64,000 bases of DNA from Clostridiales bacterium UBA6114 (GCA_002423435.1 DIWE01000028.1:69250-133249); one strand, 5' to 3'; counted from the first letter of the stretch, positions 1 to 9,798 are shown. The notes: generated from the sequence alone by a model not told the origin. Program-made: numbers and translations.

Positions 1-12
1 AGTGAATAGAGA

Positions 13-426
13 ATGCGTGTGCTGATTGTTTACTACTCGCGCAGCGGAAAAGTGAAGGAAATGGCGGAAAAAGCGGCCGTTTCCAGAGGCGCGGACATTG
101 TTGAAATCAAGGATACGGTCAAACGCGGCGGGCCGGTCGGCTTTATAAAATCCGGCTATCAGGCGGCAAGGAAAAAAAGTATTCCCATTGCGAGGATTGA
201 TACCGATATCGCCGCTTACGAAAGGGTGGTGGTTTGTTCTCCTGTGTGGGCCGGCACAATGGCCAGCCCCATAAGGGCCTTCCTCGAGAAATTTAAATAC
301 CAGATCAATGAAGCGGAATATATGTTGATGCATGCAAGCCGAAAAAATAACTACGACGAGGTTTTTGACGAGATGGACCGGATTCTTGGCAAAACCGCCG
401 TCAGGCGCACTTCATTGTACCGCTGA
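13..426 (+). CDS. Flavodoxin-like protein
   Basis: 137 aa, starting at the ATG twelve bases into the window. The N-terminus MRVLIVYYSRSGKVKEMAE is a flavodoxin FMN-phosphate loop (YYSRSGK), and the later CSPVWAGTMASPIRAFLE matches the flavodoxin segment next to the isoalloxazine ring. It is probably a soluble FMN electron carrier or a small flavodoxin-type reductase. It is a little short for the family (usually about 140-170 aa), and the C-terminal part looks less typical. A strong terminator follows directly, so it is the last gene of its transcript; the promoter is probably outside the window. Confidence 0.8.
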   Translation: MRVLIVYYSRSGKVKEMAEKAAVSRGADIVEIKDTVKRGGPVGFIKSGYQAARKKSIPIARIDTDIAAYERVVVCSPVWAGTMASPIRAFLEKFKYQINEAEYMLMHASRKNNYDEVFDEMDRILGKTAVRRTSLYR

Positions 427-445
427 GCGGAAATAAAAATCACGG

Positions 446-470
446 CAGACCCTGATTGGGTCTGTTTTTT
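446..470 (+). terminator. Rho-independent terminator after the flavodoxin gene
   Basis: CAGACCC (446-452) pairs perfectly with GGGTCTG (458-464) around a 5-nt loop and is followed by six T. Confidence 0.9.
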
Positions 471-549
471 GTTATGCAAAAGGAACCTTTCGGCATGCCG
501 CCCGTCTGATAGGACACAGAACGGATAAAATCCTTTTGAGAGGTGCGTC

Positions 550-2892
550 ATGAAGAAAATTGCTTTGCTTGGCATTTTGCTTGCGCTGACCATATTTACC
601 CTTGGTTCGCTCGGCATAACGGCGCTTAAGGAAGACGACGCGCAACCCTCCCCCGTGACGGCCGACTTGACGCTTGTCGTCGGCAGCCCGCTGGTTTTGT
701 CGGAAGGGACCGTAAAACGGCTTGATTCCGATAATCCCGCCCTCGCGCCGAAGGTTGTAAAAAGGCATACTCTCGTGCCGCTTCGCGCTTTTTCCGAGCA
801 TTTCGGGGCACAGGTGAGCTACGACGGAGACAAACAGGAAGCCACCATCCTGTATAACGGGAAAAAAGCCGTTTTCGGAGCGGGAAAGCTCAGCTTTTTC
901 TTCGACGAAAAGGAGTATCCGCTTAAGACGCCGGCAGCGGTGTATGAGGGGAGCTTGCTTGTGCCGCTTCGCGCGGTGGCCGAGACGGTTTTCGGGCAAG
1001 TGGTGTCCTATTATTCGGGCATGATCTATGTCGGCCGGGAGGAGAAGGATATTGAAAACGACGCGGCGTTTCAAAAAATAACCGAGCAGAAAATAGGCGA
1101 GGCGAAAAGGCCGCAGACGATTGAGGAATTAAAAGACGCGCTTCGGAAAATCGGCGTGGACTCTTATGATATCAGGAAGAAGATGAACCAGGCGGTGGAC
1201 GACGCGTCGAATAGCGCCGCGGTCGCGGCATCGGAGCCGGAGCCGGCGAGAGGCGTCGCCGGGGAGAATTATTCAAAAACCGATGCCCAGGCCGAGAAAA
1301 CCGCCGGGGAGGAGTATTCGAAAACCAATATCCAGGTCGAGGGAATCGACGAGGCGGACATTGTCAAGACGGACGGGAAAAACCTGTACGTCGCCGCGAA
1401 TAAGACCGTTTACATCGTTTCCGCAGACGGCGCGGACATGGCTCTCCGGTCGAAAATCGCGCTTGACGGCAATCGGTATGTAAGCGAGCTGTATGCCGAC
1501 GGAGAACGGCTGATCGTGATCGGGCAGCGGTATGAGGAGGGCGGGGACGTCCATATCATGGAGAAAAAATTAGCCGCCCGGTCGATCATGGTCTACCCGT
1601 ACAACAATAAAAGCAGGGTTTTCGTCTTCGTATATGATGTTTCGGCGCCGGAGTCCCCGGTAAAGATAAGGGAGCTCGAAATCGAGGGAAATCTCTCCAC
1701 AAGCCGCAAAAACGGCGACTTCCTGTACGTCGTCGCGAACAAGAGCCTTTACTCGACGGACGTCTCAAACGCGGCCGAGGGGGATATCATGCCCCTTTAT
1801 AAGGACGGCGAAAACGCCGAGGAGCAGCCCGTCGGCATCGACAAGGTGATCTGCCCGCCCGTCGTTTCATACCCGACCTACGCAACGATCGCGGCGCTCG
1901 ACCTATCCGATCCCGGGAAGGACGCCGCAGTCGAATCGATCCTGGGCGCGAACCAGGAGCTGTATATGAACGCGGATTCCCTGTATCTCACCCGTTCGGA
2001 ATATTTAGAGGGCGGGAGCCAGACGGTGATTACCCGTTTTTCGATCGACGGCACAAAGATCGGCTACAGCGCGTCGGGCGTTGTTTCCGGCCTCATGGAA
2101 AACCAGTTCTGGATGGATGAGAGCGACGGGTATCTGAGGGTCGCGACGACCGATACGGAAGACGGCAACAACCTGTTCGTGCTGGACGGGGGCTTAAACC
2201 CCGTCGGCAGCATCACGGGCATCGCGAAGGGCGAGCGGATCTATTCGGTGCGGTTTATCGGGGACAAAGGCTATATTGTGACCTTCCGCACGATAGATCC
2301 CCTGTTTGCGATCGACCTGTCCGACCCGTCCCATCCGGCGGTTAAGGGAGAACTCAAAATACCCGGCTTCTCCGACTACCTGCATCCCGTCGGCGAAAAC
2401 CTCCTTTTGGGGATCGGGTACGATACGAAGGAGACGTACGTCAGGGATGAAAACGGCAGGGAAACGGTCGTGGGGGTTTATCAGGGCGGAATCAAGCTCT
2501 CGCTGTTCGACGTGTCGGACATGGCAAAGCCGGTGGAAAAGGATACGTTGGTCTTGGGCGGGCAGGGCTCGTTTGCCGATGCGATGGAAAATCACAAGGC
2601 GATTATGACCGATCCCGCAAACGGCCTGATCGGTTTTGACGCGTCGCTTTATGACGACAAAGACCGCGCGCAGAGCTTCAGCGGCGCCCTCCTGATCAAA
2701 GCCGGGGAAGACGGGCTTTCCGAGAAGGGCAGGATCGAGGCGAAGCAGGGAGAGGCCGAAGCGCCCGGGGATATGGCGTATATAAGAAGGCTCGTCTATA
2801 TCGGCGACACGCTTTATTACCTCCAGGACGGCAGGGTCCGCGCGTTTGACTACGAAACGCTCGCGGAGAAAGATTCCCTGACGCTGAAATAG
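550..2892 (+). CDS. Secreted/anchored beta-propeller protein with copper-amine-oxidase-like (stalk) domain
   Basis: 780 aa; ATG start with GAGAGGTG upstream. An N-terminal hydrophobic segment (about residues 4-24) acts as signal or anchor. Residues about 35-160 hold the repeated VPLRAxxE pattern of the copper amine oxidase N-terminal (stalk) domain, a cell-surface module in Firmicutes. From about residue 250 the protein reads YSKTNIQVEGIDEADIVKTD, the hallmark start of the beta-propeller family PF09826, followed by repeated blade-like strands to the end. It probably acts outside the membrane in binding or envelope architecture; no catalytic site is visible. It is monocistronic between two terminators. 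Confidence 0.85.
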   Translation: MKKIALLGILLALTIFTLGSLGITALKEDDAQPSPVTADLTLVVGSPLVLSEGTVKRLDSDNPALAPKVVKRHTLVPLRAFSEHFGAQVSYDGDKQEATILYNGKKAVFGAGKLSFFFDEKEYPLKTPAAVYEGSLLVPLRAVAETVFGQVVSYYSGMIYVGREEKDIENDAAFQKITEQKIGEAKRPQTIEELKDALRKIGVDSYDIRKKMNQAVDDASNSAAVAASEPEPARGVAGENYSKTDAQAEKTAGEEYSKTNIQVEGIDEADIVKTDGKNLYVAANKTVYIVSADGADMALRSKIALDGNRYVSELYADGERLIVIGQRYEEGGDVHIMEKKLAARSIMVYPYNNKSRVFVFVYDVSAPESPVKIRELEIEGNLSTSRKNGDFLYVVANKSLYSTDVSNAAEGDIMPLYKDGENAEEQPVGIDKVICPPVVSYPTYATIAALDLSDPGKDAAVESILGANQELYMNADSLYLTRSEYLEGGSQTVITRFSIDGTKIGYSASGVVSGLMENQFWMDESDGYLRVATTDTEDGNNLFVLDGGLNPVGSITGIAKGERIYSVRFIGDKGYIVTFRTIDPLFAIDLSDPSHPAVKGELKIPGFSDYLHPVGENLLLGIGYDTKETYVRDENGRETVVGVYQGGIKLSLFDVSDMAKPVEKDTLVLGGQGSFADAMENHKAIMTDPANGLIGFDASLYDDKDRAQSFSGALLIKAGEDGLSEKGRIEAKQGEAEAPGDMAYIRRLVYIGDTLYYLQDGRVRAFDYETLAEKDSLTLK

Positions 2893-2972
2893 CGAATAAA
2901 AAGTCGCAAAAATTCCTGATTTTTTGAAAATCAGGACTCAGATTCAATTAGTTTAAACAATAGGCGTAGCAG

Positions 2973-2999
2973 AGCTCCCTTTGACAAGGGGGCCTTTTT
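2973..2999 (+). terminator. Terminator after the beta-propeller gene
   Basis: GCTCCCTT (2974-2981), loop TGAC, AAGGGGGC (2986-2993) with one G.U pair, then C and five T. A second hairpin, CCTGATTTT / AAAATCAGG (2915-2935), lies closer to the stop codon but lacks a T-run. Confidence 0.7.
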
Positions 3000-3087
3000 A
3001 GAATACCGGAAAGCACACGAAAATAGAAAAATGCTCTGAAGAGAATATAAGTATTTAAAATGTTTTATGAAAAAACGATAAAACCAT

Positions 3088-3135
3088 TTGACAATTATAA
3101 AATAAAACGTATAATATGATGTAGAACCGGTTCCA
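3088..3135 (+). promoter_or_regulatory. Promoter and operator of the lacI-type gene
   Basis: TTGACA (3088-3093), 16-bp spacer, TATAAT (3110-3115). The palindrome TAGAACCGGTTCCA (3122-3135) covers the expected transcription start. The same 14-mer, reverse-complemented, lies before the downstream operon at 4214-4227, so autoregulation by the encoded LacI protein is likely. The central GAACCGGTTC symmetry with a CG centre is typical of LacI-family operators. Confidence 0.85.
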
Positions 3136-3155
3136 TATTTTTAGGGAGTTATACT

Positions 3156-4187
3156 ATGGCAAAAACAATTTATGATGTTGCAAAAGAAGCAGGAGTTGCC
3201 GTATCCACAGTTTCCCGGGCAATGAACAAAAGCGGATATGTGAGCGATAAAACAAGAAAAAAAATTGAGGCTGCTATGCGCGGCTTTCAACCGAATGCAT
3301 CTGCCCAAAGACTGGTAACGAAGGTTTCCAAAACAATAGCAGTTGTTTCCTCCCTTTCACCGCGGTATTTTTTTATTGAATCTGATTATTCCAAAACTTT
3401 GGCAGGGATTGTAAAGTATTCGAATTCATCGGATTACAGAATAATGCTGGATATCGGCGGAAAGGGATTCGACTGTATCAACCTGTATAAAAAGAAAATA
3501 ATCGACGCTATTATTATCATCGATGCAGGTCATGAAAACCATCTTCTGCATGAAATCATGTCGACAAAAATCCCGTTTGTTTTATTGGGCAGCCCCAGCA
3601 GGGAGATCCAGGAACTGACATGGGTCGATGTCGACAGTACTGCCGGGGTTTTTGATGCAGTAATATATTTGATATCGCTTGGCCACAGAAATATTGCCAT
3701 GATTAACGGATCAATGCATAGAGCGCCCAGCATCAATAAATATGCCGGATTCAAAAAAGCAATGGATACCGCCGGTATAAAAATCAGGCCCGAAAATATT
3801 ATTAATTGCGAAGAAATTGATACTGTGAGCGGATATGAGGCAGCAAAAAAGTTACTGTCACGAGACGACCGGCCTTCAGCAATTTTCACCTATGCCGATA
3901 TGGTGGCTATGGGAGTCTACAAAGCGGCAAAGGAGATCGGGCTTAAAATTCCGCAAGATGTCTCTGTTGTCGGATTTGACAATTCCGATAAATCGCAGAT
4001 ATGCGAGCCTGATCTGACAACTGTTGCGCAGCCGATCTATGATAAGGGATATATGGTTTCGCGATATTTGATTGAAATGCTTCAGACTATTAACAGCTCT
4101 GAAATTTACAGGCATCATCATATTCTTTTGCCGTGCAGTCTGATCATCCGCAATTCCTGCTGCCCGCCGTCAGGGTTGCTTTTATAG
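3156..4187 (+). CDS. LacI-family transcriptional regulator
   Basis: 343 aa. Residues 4-50 form the LacI HTH (TIYDVAKEAGVAVSTVSRAM) and hinge; the rest is a periplasmic-binding-protein-like ligand domain (Peripla_BP_1/3 type). Starts at ATG behind GGGAG. It sits 130 bp before a two-TRAP-transporter catabolic operon and shares its operator, so it is very probably the local, ligand-relieved repressor of that operon. The effector is unknown, presumably the transported (hydroxy)acid or a breakdown product. The gene is more AT-rich than most of the window. Confidence 0.92.
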   Translation: MAKTIYDVAKEAGVAVSTVSRAMNKSGYVSDKTRKKIEAAMRGFQPNASAQRLVTKVSKTIAVVSSLSPRYFFIESDYSKTLAGIVKYSNSSDYRIMLDIGGKGFDCINLYKKKIIDAIIIIDAGHENHLLHEIMSTKIPFVLLGSPSREIQELTWVDVDSTAGVFDAVIYLISLGHRNIAMINGSMHRAPSINKYAGFKKAMDTAGIKIRPENIINCEEIDTVSGYEAAKKLLSRDDRPSAIFTYADMVAMGVYKAAKEIGLKIPQDVSVVGFDNSDKSQICEPDLTTVAQPIYDKGYMVSRYLIEMLQTINSSEIYRHHHILLPCSLIIRNSCCPPSGLLL

Positions 4188-4201
4188 CGCTCTCCCTTTT
4201 T

Positions 4202-4231
4202 TTTACATGAATGTGGAACCGGTTCTATATT
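4202..4231 (+). promoter_or_regulatory. Operon promoter with LacI-type operator
   Basis: TTTACA (4202-4207) and TATATT (4226-4231) with an 18-bp spacer. The operator TGGAACCGGTTCTA (4214-4227), the exact reverse complement of the one at 3122-3135, fills the spacer and touches the -10 box, so binding should block RNA polymerase. Confidence 0.75.
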
Positions 4232-4318
4232 TGCGTTGCTCTGCAAATGGAAGTGACTTAGCTGTTGCTTTCAATTGGAGATAGGTGAGAGAATTAACTA
4301 TTTAAGGAGGAGTTTGAA

Positions 4319-5416
4319 ATGAAAAAGTCGATTACAGCGCTCGTTCTGATTCTTGCATTCCTTTTGTCAATGCTTGGGTGCACATCTACCACGACTCCTG
4401 CAAACTCAAATTCGGGTTCTTCATCAGACGGTACTTCTTCCGCTGATTCTGCGGCTACGGCAGCCGGCAATCAGGAGACCAAATTCCTGTCCTTCGGTTC
4501 TTTTAACTCAGGCACGTTCCAATATATGTATGCTGCGGCATTTGCGGGATCCATAAAAAACCATGTGCCATATTTAAATTTCACCAATGAGGCAACGAGC
4601 GGAACTTCAGAAAATCTGGACTTGCTGTACAGGGGAGAAATAGGTCTTTCAGTCTCCTCACCCGAGCGTCTCTACAACGCCTATAACGGAATTGACAAGT
4701 ATCAGGAAAAAGGCAAGCTCAATTGTGGAATCATGTGGTGTTTCATGCAGCAGGCATCTCTGCTTTTTGTCAAAGCGGATTCCAACATCAAGGGCTTTGG
4801 AGACCTGGCCGGTAAAAAAGTTTGTATCGGAGCCGCCGGAAGCTCGAATGAAACCAAAAATTCTTTTATTCTTGACGCTTACGGATATACGCGTAAAGAC
4901 CCGGAGGGATACGAATTCAACGAGCTGCAAACCTTTTCTATCGACTATACCGAGGGTGCCAGTGCCCTGTCCGACGGAACGGTAGACGCGATCATTGCAA
5001 CCCAGCCGCTTCCGGAGCCTTCTCTGTACGAGCTCGCGTTGGTTACCCCTCTTAAGGTTTACGGTCTTGATCCAGATAAATTTGAGGAAATCCGCAAGAA
5101 TTACGCATGGATGTGGGACGTAAAAGTTCCGGCAGATACATATCCAGAACAGGATGCTTTAATCGAAACGCTTGGAGACCCCAATTATATTGTCGCTTCT
5201 CTTGATCTTGTGTCTGAAGAGGATGCCTACAATATGACGAAAGCCTACGTCGAAAAAATACTGCCTCAGCTTGGAGAGCAATTTGATACCGTTAAGCCTT
5301 ATCTCGCGGACCCGTCCCTCCTGATGGCCAACTGGGTTATTCCGGGTCATCCGGGCGCTGTAAAATATTTTAAAGAAAAAGGCTATGACGTAAGCGTTAT
5401 AGAACCAAAGGGGTAA
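4319..5416 (+). CDS. TAXI-family TRAP transporter substrate-binding lipoprotein
   Basis: 365 aa; RBS AAGGAGGAG. A lipoprotein signal ends in LSMLGC (lipobox Cys about residue 20), followed by a Ser/Thr/Asn-rich linker of about 30 residues. The mature part reads LSFGSFNSGTFQYMYAAAF, ATSGTSENLDLLYRGEIGLS and later DLAGKKVCIGAAGSSNE, the pattern of TAXI (TRAP-associated extracytoplasmic immunogenic) binding proteins. It captures an organic acid outside the membrane for the fused permease at 6584-8470. First gene of the LacI-controlled operon. The ligand cannot be read from the sequence. Confidence 0.88.
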   Translation: MKKSITALVLILAFLLSMLGCTSTTTPANSNSGSSSDGTSSADSAATAAGNQETKFLSFGSFNSGTFQYMYAAAFAGSIKNHVPYLNFTNEATSGTSENLDLLYRGEIGLSVSSPERLYNAYNGIDKYQEKGKLNCGIMWCFMQQASLLFVKADSNIKGFGDLAGKKVCIGAAGSSNETKNSFILDAYGYTRKDPEGYEFNELQTFSIDYTEGASALSDGTVDAIIATQPLPEPSLYELALVTPLKVYGLDPDKFEEIRKNYAWMWDVKVPADTYPEQDALIETLGDPNYIVASLDLVSEEDAYNMTKAYVEKILPQLGEQFDTVKPYLADPSLLMANWVIPGHPGAVKYFKEKGYDVSVIEPKG

Positions 5417-5422
5417 TCTCCA

Positions 5423-6547
5423 ATGAAAATTACCGGGATAGAAACGTTGCCCCTCCGTATCCCCTTTAAAGAAGCGTTTACCATTGCGGCTCCTTATGAA
5501 AAATCCCGCAATCACCTTGATTGCCTTGTGATAAAGATCCATACCGATGACGGAATCTTCGGCATTGGAGAGACGCAGGCGTGGCGCAGACAGGGAAGCG
5601 CGGAGATCCTGCCGAACCTGGTCAAAACCATGAAAGAAATTTATGAACCGATCCTGATTGGAAAATCACCCTTTCAAATCAATGAAATCATGAACCTGCT
5701 GAACTGTGCCGTCTACAACAGTCTGTACGCTCAGGCGGCCGTCGGCGACGCGCTTTACGACCTGATGGGGAAATATTATAAAGTTCCGGTATACCAGCTT
5801 CTCGGCGGCAAATGCCGCGAAAAAGTCCAGGTGGGGATTGTTGTATCCATTTCCGCAGACCCGGACGCAATGCTTTATAAAGCGCAGGAGTTTTACGAAC
5901 AGGGCTACCGCTACATACGCATAAAAATCGGAATCGATCCCGACGTCGATGCCCGAAACGCAAAAGCATTTAAAGAATATTTCGGCGATCGCGTGGTGCT
6001 GCGCGCCGACGCCAACGCAGGACTCAGTTATCCGGATGCGCTACGACTGTTAAAGAAACTGGAGCCCTACGACTTTGACATGGTCGAGCAGCTGGTTTCT
6101 CTTTGGGATTTGAGGGGTATGGCGGACCTTTGCCGCCATACCAGCATCCCGATTTCAGCGGACGAATCTTTAAGCAATATCCATTCCCTGATGGATATTA
6201 TTCAGGCAAGAGCCGCCAGTATCATTCAGACCAAAACGGGGAAAAACGGCGGTATTTATTACACCAGGCAGCTTTGGACGATAGCGCATGCCGCAGGTAT
6301 CCAGATTTTCCCCGGAAACCATCCGTCCACAAGTATCGCGGGCGCGTCGGTCACACATCTGTGCGCATCCTGGGCCGGGTGTATGATGGTCGGAGACTAT
6401 CAGAACGGACTCTATGACGTACTTTCGGAAGACGTTGTTACGCAGCCGCTTAAGGTAAAAGACGGGTATGTCGCCGTCCCCGATCTGCCGGGTCTCGGAG
6501 TAGAACTGGACGAGGATAAAATCAGGCTGTTCAGAGCGGACTGTTAA
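5423..6547 (+). CDS. Enolase-superfamily enzyme (mandelate racemase/muconate lactonizing type)
   Basis: 374 aa, starting 6 bp after the TAXI gene. An N-terminal capping domain (to about residue 125) precedes a TIM barrel with the superfamily residues: Lys in IRIKIG, Asp in RADANAG, Glu in MVEQ, Asp/Glu in SADES and Lys in QTKTGKNGG. This arrangement is closest to the muconate-lactonizing-enzyme subgroup (cycloisomerases, racemases, dehydratases acting through an enolate). The context, between TRAP transporter genes and followed by LeuCD-like hydratase genes, suggests isomerisation or dehydration of an imported carboxylate. Exact reaction unknown. Confidence 0.85.
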   Translation: MKITGIETLPLRIPFKEAFTIAAPYEKSRNHLDCLVIKIHTDDGIFGIGETQAWRRQGSAEILPNLVKTMKEIYEPILIGKSPFQINEIMNLLNCAVYNSLYAQAAVGDALYDLMGKYYKVPVYQLLGGKCREKVQVGIVVSISADPDAMLYKAQEFYEQGYRYIRIKIGIDPDVDARNAKAFKEYFGDRVVLRADANAGLSYPDALRLLKKLEPYDFDMVEQLVSLWDLRGMADLCRHTSIPISADESLSNIHSLMDIIQARAASIIQTKTGKNGGIYYTRQLWTIAHAAGIQIFPGNHPSTSIAGASVTHLCASWAGCMMVGDYQNGLYDVLSEDVVTQPLKVKDGYVAVPDLPGLGVELDEDKIRLFRADC

Positions 6548-6583
6548 TTCATCATCCAAATTGATAATTAAGAGGTATTTTTT

Positions 6584-8470
6584 ATGAATGCGCTTGAAGA
6601 AAAAAACATTCCCGGAAAGCAGCTATTCAATAAAGACAATATCACTTTGCTGCTGGGATCGTTGCTCATGGCCTTCACTTTGTGGACCTCCGCCACAAGC
6701 CCTTTGTCTCCCATGCTTCAGCGCACCATTGTACTGCTCATTATGGTTTATATCACATTGCTTTTTCATCCGGTTAAAAACGGGAGATACCGGGCTATCG
6801 ACTGGCTGCTTACCCTGGGAGCTACCGTATCTATCGGTTATCTGATGATCAACTGGAAGGTACTGGCGTACAGAGTAAGTTATGCTCCGGTGATGTACGA
6901 GGTCATCCTGGGCCTGTGCATCATTATTGTCATTATTGAACTGACAAGGCGCGGCGTTGGACTGCCGCTGGCGATCATTGCGGTTTTATCAATTCTATAC
7001 GCAAGATTCGGAAACTATTTACCCGCCGCCTTCGCTCACAAGGGATATGATCTCAGCCGTCTTATTTCAAACCAATATCTTACCTTTGAAGGCATTTTCG
7101 GAACAATGTTAGGCACCCTCAGCACGGTTATAGCCCCGTTTGTACTGTTTGGCTCGGTGCTGCAGGCGGTTGGCGTCGGCGATCTGATTATCGACAGCGC
7201 TTATTTGTTTGCAAGAAACTCGAAAGGCGGCCCGGCCAAAATGGCGGTTATTGCAAGCTGCCTGTTCGGGACGATTTCCGGCAGCTCGACCTCCAATGTG
7301 ATGACAACCGGATGTACTACCATACCGTTAATGAAAAACACGGGTTATGAGCGCAATTTTGCCGGCGCGGTGGAGGCTGCAGCCTCTACGGGGGGGCAAA
7401 TTATGCCTCCGGTTATGGGTGTCGCGGCTTTTCTCATGTCCTATGTTACGGGAATACCCTACATAACAATAGCGATAGCTGCGCTGATCCCGGCTTTGTT
7501 TTATTATGCCGGCATCTTTATTGAGGTGGATCTGGAGGCACGAAGAATTGGGCTTAAGCCGCTGAAGGAGCGCGAAATTCCCGTTGCGTTAAAAGACGTC
7601 CTTAAACGCGCGTATCTGCTTTTTCCCTTTGTGGTTTTGGTTTACCTGATGCTTATGATGTGGTCGCCTGCAAAATCGGCATTTTGGGCTTTGGCAATTT
7701 CGCTTGTACTTGCCTGCCTCAAGAAAAGAACGCGGATTAATCTCAAAATGATTAAAAAAATCATTTTGGATTTTGCAGCTGGCATGAAAACGGTTTCTCT
7801 TGCATGCGCAACGGCAGGTATCGTGATCGGAGCATTGAATCTGACCGGCGCCACACTTCGGCTTACCTATGCGTTTGTCGAGGTTTCACAGGGGAATCAA
7901 TTGCTGCTTATGATATGCATTGCCGCTCTTTGTATCATTCTCGGCATGGGCTTGCCTACACCTGCGGCTTATTCTGTGGCCGCTGCTTTTGCGGCCCCTG
8001 CATTGGTGCAGGTAAGCATTCCTGAATTATCGGCTCACCTGTTTGTGCTTTATTATGCCTGCCTGTCCTCCATCACGCCTCCGGTGGCGATAGCGGCCTA
8101 TGCCGCCGCAGGGCTTTCCGGCGGGAGCCCGATGAAAACGGGCTGGACTTCCTGCCGCCTTGCGCTGGTTGGTTTTATCGTCCCGTTTATGTTTGTATAC
8201 GGCCCCTCGCTTCTTATCGGACAGGCAGATATCCTCAGCACCGCACTCGCTTCAATTTCAGGTTTGATCGGCGTGTTCTTTTTGTCCGTGGCGACGATTG
8301 GCTATCTGAAAGCCAGAATCGGTATCGTCGAACGCATCCTGTTTGTCGTTCCGGCTATGTTTCTGATTCACCCCGGAATGCAAACGGATCTTATCGGTCT
8401 TGGGCTGGGTGCGGTTTTATTGGGCGTTCATATAATCAGATATAACAGTGCGCTTAAAACTGCAAGCTGA
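6584..8470 (+). CDS. TRAP transporter fused permease (DctQ-DctM fusion, TAXI type)
   Basis: 628 aa, strongly hydrophobic with many membrane segments. The N-terminal part (about 1-120) corresponds to the small DctQ-like domain. The rest is the large DctM-like transporter, recognisable by FGTISGSSTSNVMTTG and ASTGGQIMPPVMGVAAF, with the late repeat LGMGLPTPAAYSVAAAFAAP. TAXI systems normally use such a fused 4TM/12TM permease. It is thus the ion-driven partner of the binding protein at 4319-5416. RBS AGAGG upstream. No truncation seen. Confidence 0.92.
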   Translation: MNALEEKNIPGKQLFNKDNITLLLGSLLMAFTLWTSATSPLSPMLQRTIVLLIMVYITLLFHPVKNGRYRAIDWLLTLGATVSIGYLMINWKVLAYRVSYAPVMYEVILGLCIIIVIIELTRRGVGLPLAIIAVLSILYARFGNYLPAAFAHKGYDLSRLISNQYLTFEGIFGTMLGTLSTVIAPFVLFGSVLQAVGVGDLIIDSAYLFARNSKGGPAKMAVIASCLFGTISGSSTSNVMTTGCTTIPLMKNTGYERNFAGAVEAAASTGGQIMPPVMGVAAFLMSYVTGIPYITIAIAALIPALFYYAGIFIEVDLEARRIGLKPLKEREIPVALKDVLKRAYLLFPFVVLVYLMLMMWSPAKSAFWALAISLVLACLKKRTRINLKMIKKIILDFAAGMKTVSLACATAGIVIGALNLTGATLRLTYAFVEVSQGNQLLLMICIAALCIILGMGLPTPAAYSVAAAFAAPALVQVSIPELSAHLFVLYYACLSSITPPVAIAAYAAAGLSGGSPMKTGWTSCRLALVGFIVPFMFVYGPSLLIGQADILSTALASISGLIGVFFLSVATIGYLKARIGIVERILFVVPAMFLIHPGMQTDLIGLGLGAVLLGVHIIRYNSALKTAS

Positions 8471-8520
8471 AGGCGGCGTTATCCGTCTTCCAAATTTAAT
8501 ATCATGGAGGAAATCTTTAA

Positions 8521-9798
8521 ATGGGAATGACAATTGCAGAAAAAGCTTTTGCAAAAGCGGCGGGGCTGGAAACGGTCCATCCCGGTCAATATGTCGACGC
8601 AAAAATTGACCGTATCATAGCGGACGAGGAGTTTTACCGCATTCATGCGGCAGCCGTTTCGGGCGGGCTCGAGGAAGGGATACCCCGTATCTGGGATAAA
8701 GACCGCTTCCATGTTATCCTTGAACACTTTCAGCCGTCGCTCAACGACATGCAGTCTGTAAGACAGCAGCATATGCGCAAGGTTGCCGAACAATATGGGG
8801 TAAAATATTTTCAGGATTCGATTTGCGGCGTAATTCACCAGATCACAGTGGAGCGATATGTGCTGCCGGGAGAATTGAGCCTCGGCGCGGATTCGCATAG
8901 CTGCATGTGGGGCGCGCTTAACTGCGTGGGCACGGGAATGGGCGAACATGAGCTTGCATACGCGATCTGTTTCGGAAAACTGTGGTTTAAGGTTCCATCT
9001 ACCATTAAAATTATAATGGAAGGGAAGCTTTCCAAATGGGCAGATCCGAAGGATGTGGCATTCTATCTTTCAAAGAAATACACTGCGAGCTTTGGATTAT
9101 ATAAATCGCTTGAGTTCACCGGACCGGGCGCGAAAGCGATGTCCCTTTCAAACCGAATGACGATTGCGGCCCATGCCGTTGAGCTGGGCGCAAAGTTCGG
9201 CATCTTTGAATACGACGAAAAGACCGGGGAATTCTTGGACAGGCGCACCGAGCTCCGGGACCAGTTGGAAAAAGCCGTGCCGATTGCGGCCGATCCGGAT
9301 GCCCGATATGAGCAGGAAATCGTCTTAAATCTGGATGAAATTGAACCGCTTGTGGCCAAGCCCCATAATTTTGAAAACATCGGAACGCTCGACGAGGTTG
9401 CGGGCATTCCCATTCATCAGGCGCAGGTCGGTTCCTGCGCGGACGGCCGCGTTGAGGATATCAGGGCGGTGGCGGCGATCCTGAAAGGGAAAAAGGTACA
9501 TAAAAACACGCGCTTATTCGTTCAGCCGGCGTCGTGGACCGTCTATCGCGATTGCATGGCGGAGGGTTTGTTCGACATTATTCTGGAGTCCGGCGCGCAG
9601 ATCCTTTCACCCGGATGCCATTTATGCCTTGGGATGCAGGGCAGGCTGGGCGACAATGAAAACTGCATCACCTGCACGACAAGGAACCATAAGGGTAGGC
9701 TCGGCGGGAAGAATTCCAATATTTATCTCGCCAACCCCAAGGTTATCGCGGCTTGCGCAATCGCAGGCGAAATTATCGATGTTCGGGAGGCTTTTTAA
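8521..9798 (+). CDS. Aconitase/3-isopropylmalate dehydratase large-subunit family hydro-lyase
   Basis: 425 aa, the usual length of LeuC/HacA-type large subunits; RBS GGAGG at 8505. Cysteines for the [4Fe-4S] cluster are visible in VGSCADGR and in PGCHLCLGM, followed by the conserved TCTTRNHKGRLGG segment, where the family binds the substrate carboxylate. With the next gene it forms a two-subunit hydro-lyase. The family includes isopropylmalate isomerase, homoaconitase and the clostridial dimethylmaleate hydratase. Because no leuA or leuB is near and the neighbours are transporters, a catabolic hydratase/dehydratase is more likely than leucine biosynthesis. Confidence 0.88.
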   Translation: MGMTIAEKAFAKAAGLETVHPGQYVDAKIDRIIADEEFYRIHAAAVSGGLEEGIPRIWDKDRFHVILEHFQPSLNDMQSVRQQHMRKVAEQYGVKYFQDSICGVIHQITVERYVLPGELSLGADSHSCMWGALNCVGTGMGEHELAYAICFGKLWFKVPSTIKIIMEGKLSKWADPKDVAFYLSKKYTASFGLYKSLEFTGPGAKAMSLSNRMTIAAHAVELGAKFGIFEYDEKTGEFLDRRTELRDQLEKAVPIAADPDARYEQEIVLNLDEIEPLVAKPHNFENIGTLDEVAGIPIHQAQVGSCADGRVEDIRAVAAILKGKKVHKNTRLFVQPASWTVYRDCMAEGLFDIILESGAQILSPGCHLCLGMQGRLGDNENCITCTTRNHKGRLGGKNSNIYLANPKVIAACAIAGEIIDVREAF

